Source: Phoronis australis
Lineage: Eukaryota > Phoronida > Phoronidae
Direction: 5' to 3'
Assembly: GCA_002633005.1 (NCBI GenBank)
Contig: NMRA01000045.1
Span: 1,235,552-1,299,551, forward strand
DNA: 64,000 nucleotides
Shown one piece after another: positions 51,407-62,300 of the stretch; the first letter of the stretch is position 1, and each line of letters opens with the position of its first letter. The translations under genes and the position numbers were made by a program. The notes under the pieces are model-generated. The model worked only from the letters and a program-made list of their open reading frames with translations. It did not search any database and had not been told where the DNA came from.

Positions 51407-51625
51407 CTAGTGTGCAGTGGATGTTCTCAGTGTCTTTGGCGACAGCAATATATCTCGAGTGTTGTAACGATGATTCGGGCAAGTGAATCTAATACGGTAG
51501 ATTATGTAGCTCCTGCTGCACACCTGCCTCCGAGGCAGACACTGAGACAGACTACTTCTCAGGAGGACACGTTCCACCTCCACATCAGCTCCACGTACTC
51601 TTATAAGGTGCTCAAATGTCTCGCT
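51407..51625 (-). pseudogene. Open segment resembling part of an integrase-core-type protein, in the five-kb element
   Basis: A minus-strand frame between an acceptor-like 'tatag' at about 51626 and a stop at 51407-51409 reads SETFEHLIRVRGADVEVERV followed by LLRSSLSQ. The pattern 'L-x2-RG-x-x-V-x3-RV-x-x-S-L' resembles the region ahead of the integrase core in a repeat-borne protein family common in invertebrate genomes. The catalytic part is not present. This reading is tentative. Confidence 0.25.
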
Positions 51626-52922
51626 CTATACCTTGTGCATTTCCCAAGAGTTTCCAAAGTTGTTTCTCTCCGCAATTTGTAGAAATACCACATTCGATGC
51701 GACTGGCAGTGCCAGATAAATAGATAAATTCGCAAACCCGCACTTTAGGTCAGCCATCATTCAACTAACGCATTGTAAGCTTTAGTTTGGTATTCAGACG
51801 AATTGAATGAACAAATTTAGTATAATTTCATATTTTAGTGGGAAATGCTAGTGTCTTTAAAATTAATTAAAAACATTTAAGCAAACCAATTCTTTTAATT
51901 GTTGTATTATACCACGGCATATTAATGCGTAGAAACGGCGCACAACTAGTGACTGGTTTAACATGACAAATACACATACGCGGTCTGAAAATAGTGAAAT
52001 TCAGACACCTATTACCAAGCCTGCCTGAAGGGCTGACAAAGTTTTTATTGTATTAATTTCAAGGGCATGGAGTCTTCTACATGTCCATGTTATTATTTTT
52101 AGTTTTCTCGCGGGGGCAGCTTCGCTATAAGGGTACAACTTACTGCTGGTTTTTCACAAGAAGGAAATGTACCTCCACGGAAACAGTTCCAGTGTTACCA
52201 TGGTAACAGATATTGCAGTGTCGGTGCCGTTTTTACTGACATTGGTCATGAACCTATCATGTGATATCAAAATTGTTCAGAAACGATTCTGTTTGAAGCA
52301 GAAACTGGAGTAGAAAATTTGGTCAAAAATGACTCATTCCACACCAAGAAATTGCCTCATTTTGCCCCCAAGAACACTTCCCTTGTATCTCCTAAACCAC
52401 CAAACTTTGTGGTGTCATACTTCACCCAATTTCTCTCATCCCTAATGTGATTTATCAGACTAAACATGGATCTGAATGGCTGACCCCCCACCTTGCCGCT
52501 TGTTGGCTGTACAGTGGTCGGTGGATCCGTGGACTGATACTTAATCACTCCAAAATGAAAAGTGAAAAGAACATGTTACTTACCTACCAGTCTCGGAGGA
52601 ATGACTGCAGGACGACTAGGGGAAACAAATAAATACAAGAACAGCATAATCGTGTTGCTATTGTGAGTCTTTGTGTACAAAACCTCGACTCTTTTTTCCA
52701 GTTTACTATTCACAAATGCCAGTACAGACTAAAACAGTCAGACCTCCATCACAGCCAGCATACCAACCACCACGATACCAAGTGCCACAGAAGCGGGAAC
52801 GCAAACCTATTCTGGTCATCAACCCAGAGACGGGGAAGAGTATCAACGATGACCTGGCGTCTACCACCAGCAGCACAAGTAGCGCAAGTAGCTCAAGGAA
52901 CAGCACTCCGCCTGGTGTTTAG

Positions 52923-55228
52923 CAATGAATGGACTACCGCCGTCGAAAGTGAAGATTCAGTTTGCACATTGGTTTCAATGAAGATTCACAATATATGTCC
53001 ACCACATGCCATGAGACGCCATTCTGACCTAGCGATCTCAAGTCCGCCCAGACGGAAAGAGTCGGGAAATTAACGATCTGCAAACCATACCAGTGTTTAC
53101 ACATTCTAACAAACATCGCATTTCGGGCATTTGTCAGCAACAGTTAAAAATATGTTGGCTGCGATCTTTCCTGTGTATCATTGAATTGTATATTATTAAA
53201 ACTAAGCTATCCGGTAATAACATTTCGCGGTCTTTGAACTGTACTTTAAAATTAGTTCTAGTATTACTTTGATATAGTGGAATCGACAAATAATGAAGAA
53301 TTTAGCGACGTAATCATCAGCTGTTAAAACCGGTGTTCAAGCTTTTCACTAGACGTGAAGCCTGTACTATTGACTTACCGTACTTTTTCATTGTGTGCTT
53401 TCCTCTTTGCCATGATACCGAGTAATCTTTTATATCAACTGACAAGCCACGTGAGTTCAGCCTGCAATCAATTAGAGTTTGCATCTATTGAGGGCATCAA
53501 ACCTTCCACCATTGTCGTAAATGCTTGAATTCGGTCACCAATAGTTTTAGTGTGATATTTTAAATATTTTTTCTTCACTTTGTGTACTTGTAATGAATAA
53601 TGAAAGCAGAAATTAAAAAATGACATAAATGTAAGTGGGGTCAAGGAAGAGCAGCTGCTCCTGGGCGCTAGCAAAAAGGGGCGGCCAAGAGGGCCCCAGA
53701 TGAGCGCCCGGGGGGCACCACTGAAACACGTGGAAAGCGGAGGTGGCCGGGGGCGCCAGATACATATCGGAAGGGTGACTGTTAAGTAAGTGTGGATAAA
53801 GGAACAAACAAGTATCTACCAAAGGGGGGAGCATGCAACTGATAACCTGGGAGGGGGCAGGTCACACTGCTACCGACCGGCGGGGGCTCAACGAGCTTTT
53901 ATCGACCGGCGAGGGGTGCAATGTTTGTCCCTGCCTTACGTCACTTCGTTTCCGAATTGCACTACCTCGGCTGGTAACCTTATTGCATGTCATGAAATTA
54001 TTAGGGTATGGGTGCAATACGTGCCCCGCCCCAGCTTCCTATCACCCCAGTTTCATGACAATTATCCAAACATAACATTGAAATTATTGAGGAGCAATTG
54101 AAGTCAATATTTTTACCATACTTTAGATGAATAAGAGATCACTTGAAATGTTGAAATGCGCATTCAAATCAGGTGGTAACTTTGAATGGTAAAAAGTCTG
54201 TCCAAATTGCCTCGTTTTAGAGTTGTTCTCCAAATTCTGATGCTGATGGAGTCTGGAAGCGAGACAAGTCGAAACATTGCCGCAAGTGGTCTGATTACTT
54301 CTGCAGATTGTAATCTATCGTGTGTACCAAAATGCAATGTGCGTTCGTTCGCCGCGGCCCTCATGTCCTCGTGGGCAGTTCGGGTGAAAGTGTGCGGCCC
54401 GCAGTCGTTATTCGACCCAGACTTCGCTCGTGCTTTACGACTGAAAGCGTTAAAGCCGAATAGAAATCGGTTTGTAGGTAACGTGAGCTCTGAAGAAGTT
54501 AAACGCTCGTAAGTTGACGCATAAGCGGATTTAGGGGGTGGNGCAGAGGGCCCACCCCCCTTCGCTGCCACAAAAAAATAAAACAGCAAGAGCGTAGGGA
54601 AATGTTGAGTTTATTAATTATCCCCGGTAATTAAAATTATCAGGCTGAAACAAGATTTAAATGTGTGCAGTTTTAGGGTTTGGGGGGGGCTCAGATCCAA
54701 TTTCAAGTGTCAAATTCGGAAATTCGGAACACGGCGCAATCGTAACGGAAGTATGACTAAGTATAGACTCTCCCGCGATATCTCAGGCGACCGGCAGTGG
54801 CACTGGGCACTACGACTCCGTTTTCGTCGTCTGCTCCACTGAGCAACGAAGAAAATTAGGACCTATTTCATTTTTTAAAGAAAATGGGATCTTTGTGATG
54901 ATGAAAAAACAGAAGCTGCTGGTAAGATGCCAATTTTAAGTAATCGAAGCCTTAGTGAATCACTCAGAAACTCATAATTCTTTCTTAATCTTTGTCAAAC
55001 CTTAACTTAAGACTATTTCCAAAGCAATCGCGTCATTATTGCCAACACAAAAAACGGATTTGATCTTTTGGGCAATTGAAGACTATTTTAAATACAACAA
55101 ATTTGTTACGAACTGATTGCGCAAAATATAAAACATGTAATAAGCATTACAAAAAGAAGTTTTCGCGCGCAAACGCTGTGGACCATAATCAAGTAGGTCT
55201 CTTAGCATCATAATATTACGAGTTAAAT
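52923..55228. other. Intergenic repeat-like DNA; no gene recognised
   Basis: GC-rich patches at 53640-53780 and 53840-53925 contain short direct repeats ('gaccggcg' twice). A patch at 54525-54570 ('ggatttagggggtgg', 'cccacccccc') looks like the end of a common DNA-transposon-derived repeat. One N stands at 54542. The minus-strand frame at 54164-54589 has no recognisable domain. Confidence 0.4.
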
Positions 55229-55300
55229 TGTTGTGGTGCAGTGGTAAAGCACTCGCGCTCTATCCGCCAGTGCCGGGAGTTCGGGTCTGTAGCGCTTGCA
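55229..55300 (+). repeat. tRNA-derived SINE head
   Basis: The sequence 'gtggtgcagtggtaaagc' fits a Pol III A box, and 'gggagttcgggtctg' about 30 bases later fits a B box. The whole resembles a decayed tRNA body whose arms do not pair properly, so it is not a working tRNA gene. Confidence 0.5.
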
Positions 55301-55519
55301 GTTTTTCCTGTTTGACACTTTCTCCGTTTTTTTTTGTTTTTTTTTTGCCTTTTTTTCTTGGATAACACTTCGGGAATCAAGCAAAATGCTAGATTTTTAG
55401 AGGAAAAACAGAAAAATTTACTGGAAGGGAAGGGGGGCAAACCCCCCTCCCTACCTCCCCCCATTCTGTGCTACTGCGCTGCGCATACAATCGTGCTTTG
55501 AGCAAATGTTTACAGACAA

Positions 55520-55558
55520 AATATTGGGCCCCCTTGTGATATCCTAGTTTCGCCACTG
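55520..55558 (-). repeat. Possible hAT-like element end
   Basis: Read on the minus strand from 55558, the sequence CAGTGGCGAAACTAGGATAT resembles the CAGTGGCG-type inverted ends of hAT-derived repeats. I did not find the partner end or a target duplication. Confidence 0.35.
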
Positions 55559-56079
55559 TAACGCTCTCACTTTTGGGTCGTAATATCACGCTCGTAATTT
55601 TAGCAAAATAGTTTTTAAATTTAAGTACTAGTCTACGAGACCACCAGCCAATAAATTAATATGTAGCCAGATGATGGTTTCGGTGGTGCAAAATACGATC
55701 TACAAAATACGAGTGTACAACTGTCTCAGAGTTCACGCGACCTAAAGACCAATTTCGCATTGGCTGTAATGATTGCGTTAATGACCAACGAAGTCTCGCT
55801 CGTGCAGTGTTGTAATGCTGGATGTCAGGGATTTATCGGAGTGGGTCTTCAAATAAACTGACGGCCATCTGCATACTTATATTCCTTGACCTTGAACCTC
55901 GGTCAACGGCATCTATTGGTACATATGTGAACTACAATAACAGCCGATACTGCAGCTCGTAATTAAGTGGATTCCAGCAGCCACGCATGCCTTGGTCTTG
56001 CTTAATTAGACGGAATAGGTGCATGAATCACTTCTTTAGCAGACATGTGCTGTGACGTCGTACGTACTGTTTTCAGTGA

Positions 56080-58896
56080 GTCACCGACAAGTAGCGCTGT
56101 ACATAATGTTTTCTTAGAATTCCCCAGGCTTGGAAATCCCAGCGATCAACGAGGAAGCGGCGAATGATTGTGAGGTGGACTGACCAACAGCAAGGTTAAA
56201 GAAGTTTTCAGTGGGTTGAACTGTTTTTCCACTAGCTACATAATTCATCGATGCACCAGCAAACCTTGGAGTTCATAGGTTGACGGAAACATGTGGGAAC
56301 TTACGCCTCGTAACGAAACTCGGTCGATCTGAAAACAAAGCCGTCGCAACTGTTGTGCGTGAACTTGGAATCTTGCTTGAACTCAGGTTCCTGTATGCTT
56401 GAACTTGGAATTGAATATTCATTTGGACAATTAGGTGAAATTTTTGTTCAATGTAAAGACTTTTTGTAATTACTGGCCTCTGCCTGATCACCCATTTTCT
56501 CCTTCAGCATCATAACTTGTATCAGTAAAGAATCGGAGGAATATGTGAGTGGTTAAATCAATTTTTGCCGTTTGGTGAACAAGGTCGCCAATAGTTGAAC
56601 CAGGATTGATTAAGATTGCTAAGTAAACAACAACATATTGATCGTCGTCATTTTGACTTATACACCGCTGTACAGTGTACCTGTACGGTCTGTGTCACCT
56701 GAGTACTGGACTATTGGGAACTTTTGTCTTGATAATGGTTTAGACAATAAACTGCAACGTCGATCATATCATACATGTATATTCATATATGCCCTGATTT
56801 TAAAGCTCGTACTCATATTTTGGCCAAAAACAAATGTGATTAAAATTTACTTTATTTTAATAACATGTAATTTGATTTGGAACCGGCAGTTCAAATTTTT
56901 ATCAGCGTGAAAGTGATTATTTGGGCGGGCTTGTCAAGATTTCTCGTGTTTATCAAGTTCACGCATATGCAATCTTGTGATAAAGCAGGATTCCAAGTAC
57001 AGGCTCAGCATAAGAAGTAGCTGGTTCCCTGCTTGTCCGCTAATGGTCTACCTCCTTGTAGACACGCAGGGAACCAGCGAGTTGCAACAAAAGCGGACGG
57101 GTGAGACGTAAGAGTTAGTTCGTTTATAATACTTATTCTTCACATCTGAAACTTTTTCTTTGAGGTGCCAAAATTGTGTTTCATAGGGATGTTCTCGAAT
57201 CATAATCCTATGCTAAGTGGAAAAGCCGACGTTTATTTGATTGAATTTCAATAGGCGATCGAATGTGGCGAAACTTCATGTCGACCCTATCCGGGGTCGC
57301 AGCCGCTACTGAGAGAGAGGAAATAAATAATAAAATGCGGATTTTTTTAACGAAATCTAAGGATTTTGCATGTCCGACAAGTATGCAATTGCAGTACACA
57401 ATTGGAGGCTGAAACGACGGCAAAATTGCGATCTCTAGCTTTCAAGACCGTGACCTAAACGAAGTTGTGTTAAAATCTAACCGCCATGCTCAATTGAAAT
57501 CACGGTGAAGAGTGTTTAACTTGTAAATTCAAGGAAAACAGAATATGTAATTATAAGAAATTGATGGCGTTTGATTGTGATTTGGTCAGCCATTTAATTA
57601 ATTGTTTTATTTATATGTGTTTATTATGTTATTATTGTTATTATTGTTATTGTATAATGGTCTAATAAATTAATTAAATAGGCCTACATCGAGATCGCTC
57701 GCTGGCCTCGCCTGTCCGCTACTTCGACTGTTCGACTTTCGTTATGAGGTGAAAATTCCCTTATGCATGTTCCCGTCAACCTATTCCTATATTAAAATTA
57801 TACTCTTCTTTGTTTTTCTTCTTGAAGCACCAAAATTCATCAAGAAAACACTCAGTAGTGGACGTCACCTGGAGACACAATGTTGTTATTTAGAATTTAA
57901 AATTAAAAAGTGTATACAGAAAAAATGCATAATGCAGGTTAAAAACAGCTAAGTAAACTTAGTTTATGTCTGCGAATTATACAAGTGGCTGGTCCTGAAG
58001 CGTCAAAGGGTTCTTACACGAGTACCTATCTGTACGTTGTTTAAGAGCAGAACGATGATCATTCTAAGGACTATACAAGTACGCGAACATTAAGGAGAAG
58101 TACGAGTACTTTAAACAAATGTAGATTAAGCTCATTTCTACGTCAGTGCGGAACACTGCAGACTGTATTTGTTTAAGAAACCCTTTGGCGCTTCTTAAGG
58201 ACGCTTGTGTATGAACGCTATTTCGTAAACAACCATTTCTTGTTGTCGTTTTTTGTTCCCTGCCTCACGAGATGAACCTGTGCGTGGAGTAGTAGGCCTG
58301 AGAGGGGGAAACTGGTAGTTATCAAGGTACTGGCCTAATTCCGCTCGAACAAGCAACTGGCAAGCTCGGGTGCACTATCGGGCATTTGCTGAGTTCACTG
58401 GTAACCGGCCTAACGTTTCAAGCATCTCGTTCATCTCATTTGTGTCTCTTGCCAACGAGATTTGGCGTCCCCATCTCCCATTTAGCCACCTGAGAATTTT
58501 GCCACGTAGCATTTGGCAAGTTGAAGTTATGCGAAGCGTCAATCCCTGATGACATAGATGAATCCAGACAAAATATTGATAATGATTTACGAATTTAACT
58601 CGTTTTGCTCCCTGGCTGTTACTGATAGCTCTCATTAGAAAATTGTGATGCTGAGTCTAAGCCTCATTCTCAGTTCAGCAACGATGCATTTTGCTTCTAA
58701 GTTGATTCTAACAGTGTGACCTAACAGTGTGACAAGGGAGGAATTTACACATAGTGGAGTTTCATGGTTCAGTTCTCAGTTTTACACCTGACTGATTTAC
58801 TTGTAGGTTGACTGATTTTGGATGATGCTATTTTCATCGGTCAATTTTCGTGTATCAATCTCATCCTCATTCCACTGCTTTTCAGTTTCTGCAGCC
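56080..58896 (+). repeat. Upstream part of a segmental duplication (copy 2, ahead of the chimeric gene)
   Basis: Three collinear blocks match the 5' flank of TRIM gene 1: 56080-56280 matches 35100-35260, 57830-57985 matches 37190-37340, and 58370-58640 matches 40100-40400. The chimeric gene may therefore use a TRIM promoter, since the flank just ahead of the coding exon is of TRIM origin. Between the blocks nothing else is recognised apart from a hairpin at 57020-57078. Confidence 0.65.
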
Positions 58897-59307
58897 ATGG
58901 CCAGCAACGCTTCAGCTTTGTCTGCACCTTTGTTAGGAATTCAGCGAGAAGAGATGACTTGCGCGATATGTTTGTCGGTTTTTACTGATCCGAAGGCTCT
59001 TTCGTGCCTGCATTCGTTTTGTACAAGCTGCATTGTTGACCATATTGGTAATACAAGTAGGCATGAAAAGATCGATTGTCCGATATGCAAGAAAGAGACC
59101 ATCATACCGCCAGCTGTAATGGGACTGAAGCTGCCTGCTCTTTACTCAGGGAAAGACGAACACATTTCGGTTGGTAACACGGAGCTGAAAGCCCCTGTAG
59201 ACACTACCAATCAGGTAGCAGGCCGTAAGGACAAGAAAGACTTGAAATATAAACACACGGAAGGTAGAGAAAACAGCTTTTTATGCGCCCACATTATTTC
59301 ACATATT

Positions 59308-59359
<52 letters not shown>

Positions 59360-62300
59360 NTTGTTTGGCTGTCCGCTTGATATTTCAAAAAACCCTGGTC
59401 GGATATCGATGAAATTTGGCACAAAGGTGTAGGACATCAGTAGAGCTGTTTGTGATACTTTTCCATCTGCCCTTCCCCAGGGGTCAGGGGAGTGGATTCG
59501 CCCACGTCATTTGTGTTTTATGGTGGATTCGACCACGTCATTTGTGTTTTATGGTGGATTCGCCCACGTCATTTGTGTTTTATGGTGGATTCGACCACTG
59601 CAGAGTCTCGTAGTGCCCATTTGTGCACTCTTACTGAAAGTCCTGAAAAGATTATTTATTTCTGACACGCTTTTGTAGCAAGGAAACCAAATTTGTAAGT
59701 TTTATGTGAAAAAAATGTGTTCCGAGAAAAATGCGGCGATCTCCGTTTGAAATAACGATTGGCAAAAAATGCGATCATGTAATTATGAAAATTTGGACTT
59801 TACTTTTGTGCACATAATAAAATAAATTCTCAGGTCATCAACGAATTTTAAAATCCATAATTACTTTCAAGGCTTTTCTATATGCGTTAATACTTAAACT
59901 GATCCTTGGTAAAGATAAACATCGTTTTCTTTGTGGCAAAGCTCTGTATACAGTCTTGTAAAATGTTTCTCGTGATGCTAAAATTTAGTAAGAGGGAGCG
60001 CCGGTGGATGGGCGACAGGGGAGAGGTATGTCGTTTCCACCCCCGTTGGCGTTGACAGATGGCTCCCGCTCAATTCTCTTCATGGTTCGATTTGTCCATG
60101 CTATGTAGTACTGTAATGAGCTTTTCCAATCTTGGAGAAAATTCTCATGAGAGTGGGATGAAGGTTGACCCAGTCACAATAGTGGAGGTAACAAACGTAT
60201 GTGTCCAAAGTTAGAATTCCGTTCCAGCTTTACTTTTTCATATTCTGATACAGGGATTTACTTTTTAAACGTTCCACTTCACTATATATCAACTCAAAGT
60301 TCAAACGGCTGTAGTTTGCATGCTGGGTTCCGATGATTATTTGTTCTCTTCCATTTTATAATATTGTTACCTCTATTTAAGTTACTTTTCACCATGATAT
60401 TACATGTTTGTACTAATTGTTGGCGTATGTTCAATAGCTCTTGTGTTGTGGATTTTGGGTTCATTGGTGAGACAAGTATTTTGCACAACTTTGCCCCTTC
60501 CCTTTGTGACATTTTCTGTTGATTTAATCGATGCTCTTTGATGACAGACGTTGCCAATTCCTTTGAGATTTGTTGTTTTACGACAGTACCACCAGAATAA
60601 TATTCAATTTCTAATGATATATAAGTTTATTATATTTCAGGAATGTCAATACCTTCATAAGTTGAAGTGACTACGAACTCACATTTTGCCGACGATATTG
60701 ACTTCTGATTTAGACCACTTGTCGCTATTACATGGGACTCGAGTAATTTGTGACAATTTGTTTTTGAGTGCGCGGCAAGACTTATAGAAGCTATCAGTTT
60801 TATCCAAGCCCCGAAGTCACCTATTTTGAGTGAACAATTTGAGACTATGCAATTTTTTATATCAAGTGATTTAAATCAAAAGTTGTCGGGTTATTGTGGT
60901 AAAAGAGGACTTGACAGGTTTTTTAGTTAATACACTCAAAACCACCATTTACCTCGCTTTGACAAATGACTACATTGTCAGCGTCATAAAACCTCTCTTG
61001 GCAGCGCGTATCACAACCGTGAATTCTGCTGTATCTGAAAAACCGTAGACCCGCGACTTCCGTTGAACGTTTTTTTAGCTCCACGGACACGAGTGAGGAG
61101 TATGGAGGTACACAGCACCAGTGTGTCATGTCCACAAACATGCGAGTTTCTTGTACAAACTTGTGCCATATCCGCGCTTCTCTGATGTCCCAGGAAACGT
61201 GAAAAGAGTCTCAACGTGGTCAACTATCAAGTTGTCACAACCACCTCGCCAATCTTCATTACACCACAAAACTTGGGAAAACGCGCAGCATTATCAAATG
61301 ACCTTTCACCCTAAACACAATGGAGAATGACTATAGTGCTGTGATTGCTTGTCCCGATTTTACGTGGTATATATCGACCAATAAGTGATTGTAACTTGAG
61401 ATCAGCTAATTAGCATATCGTTAGATACTGTTTGCAGGTGTACTAATTTGACAGTTGGTTGACTAGTGGGGATGTTTTTTGGTGATTTTAATATGAAAAT
61501 GGCGATTTGATTACTTAAACGGTTTTCTTCTATGAAAGACGCATTTATCACTCTTTTGCCTTAGAGTGGTACTCTTCGTTGTTTTCAGAATCACGGAGCC
61601 CAGTTGATCATGAAAACAAAAAGTCATACGATCGGGAATTTTTGTTGAGTTTACAGTTTGTCGTCAAGTCGTTGAAGAAACCTGATGGCTTACCTGAGCT
61701 CCCTGAGATTATTTTAGATCAGGTAAGTTATATGAGAGCTTATGTATAGCCGAAAATGGTTTAAACTTGTCTTGGGCAGCTGTGAGTAAATGGCCACTCA
61801 AAATGCACTAGTTTTCTAATTGGTCGATATCGGTGTCACACTTGGCTAATTGTGAATAGATCGTCAAAATTAAAGGGTCGGTACTAGAATTAGTAAGACG
61901 TAAAGGATACGATGGTAGCCGATTGTTTACGCAATCTGATAATTCACTGCGTGATACATGTATGGTACCCACAGGCTGTCATGGCAATCAATACTTTCTT
62001 TCAGCCAATCACGGCCAGGAATGAAGCAGACACCGGGACAATGCCCAATGGAGGTGCTGTGGACTTCAGACCTGGCTACGTCAGGTCGTTACAAGTAGGT
62101 GAATTAAAAGGGAGTTGAGAACCCAAGTTGTGGGAGTATATCAGAGTAACCTGTGGTCTCACCTCAATTTGACCTCACCGTCAACCTCTGTTAAAGACTC
62201 TTTCCTTGGACCATGACTTCATAGCTGTAGGCAACTACCAAACTGATGGGTGAAACATCTCTAGCAATCATCTATGTGGTCATTGTTTTTAACACTGTTT

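Larger units (their letters stand above)
47511..52545. mobile_element. Five-kb element with inverted ends inserted in a duplicate eIF4G intron
   Basis: The left end 47511-47565 reads ATTAAGTACTAGTCCACG and later AGCGGCAAGGTGGGGGTCAG. The right end 52478-52545, in reverse complement, reads ATTAAGTATCAGTCCACG and later AGCGGCAAGGTGGGGGGTCA. The paralogous intron near 8935-8990 runs straight through as an empty site: 'aaattgaagcattaagt' is followed directly by host sequence resembling that after 52545. The element therefore inserted after the eIF4G duplication. A related single end occurs at 55621-55650. Interior open frames are short. The class is not recognised. Confidence 0.65.
43896..52922 (+). 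pseudogene. Duplicated N-terminal exons of eIF4G ending in a premature stop
   Basis: Four exons are collinear with 5871-9337: 43896-44024, 46000-46161, 46872-46980 and 52702-52922. Exon lengths (129, 162 and 109 bases), phases and splice sites are kept and the frame is open until a TAG at 52920-52922. The first exon differs from the parent by one residue in 43; the second has about ten changes (for example FYNQ to VCSK). Flanking intron sequence is also copied, so this is DNA duplication and not retroposition. The last exon keeps [16 protein letters not shown]. In the copy, a short Ser/Ala-rich insertion and then the stop replace the parent's exon end. It could be a pseudogene or encode a short PABP-side fragment. 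No copy of exon 5200-5278 and no start exon was found. Confidence 0.75.

Noticed and set aside
54164-54589. 141-codon minus-strand frame and its 108-codon plus-strand partner
   Set aside because: Neither shows a domain; the end overlaps a repeat-like GGGGG/CCCCCC patch with an undetermined base.
55229-55300. Working tRNA gene
   Set aside because: The A and B boxes are present, but the arms do not pair as a cloverleaf and no anticodon loop is evident; a SINE head fits better.
59493-59597. CRISPR-like array
   Set aside because: Units are contiguous 31-base tandem repeats without spacers, in an animal genome.
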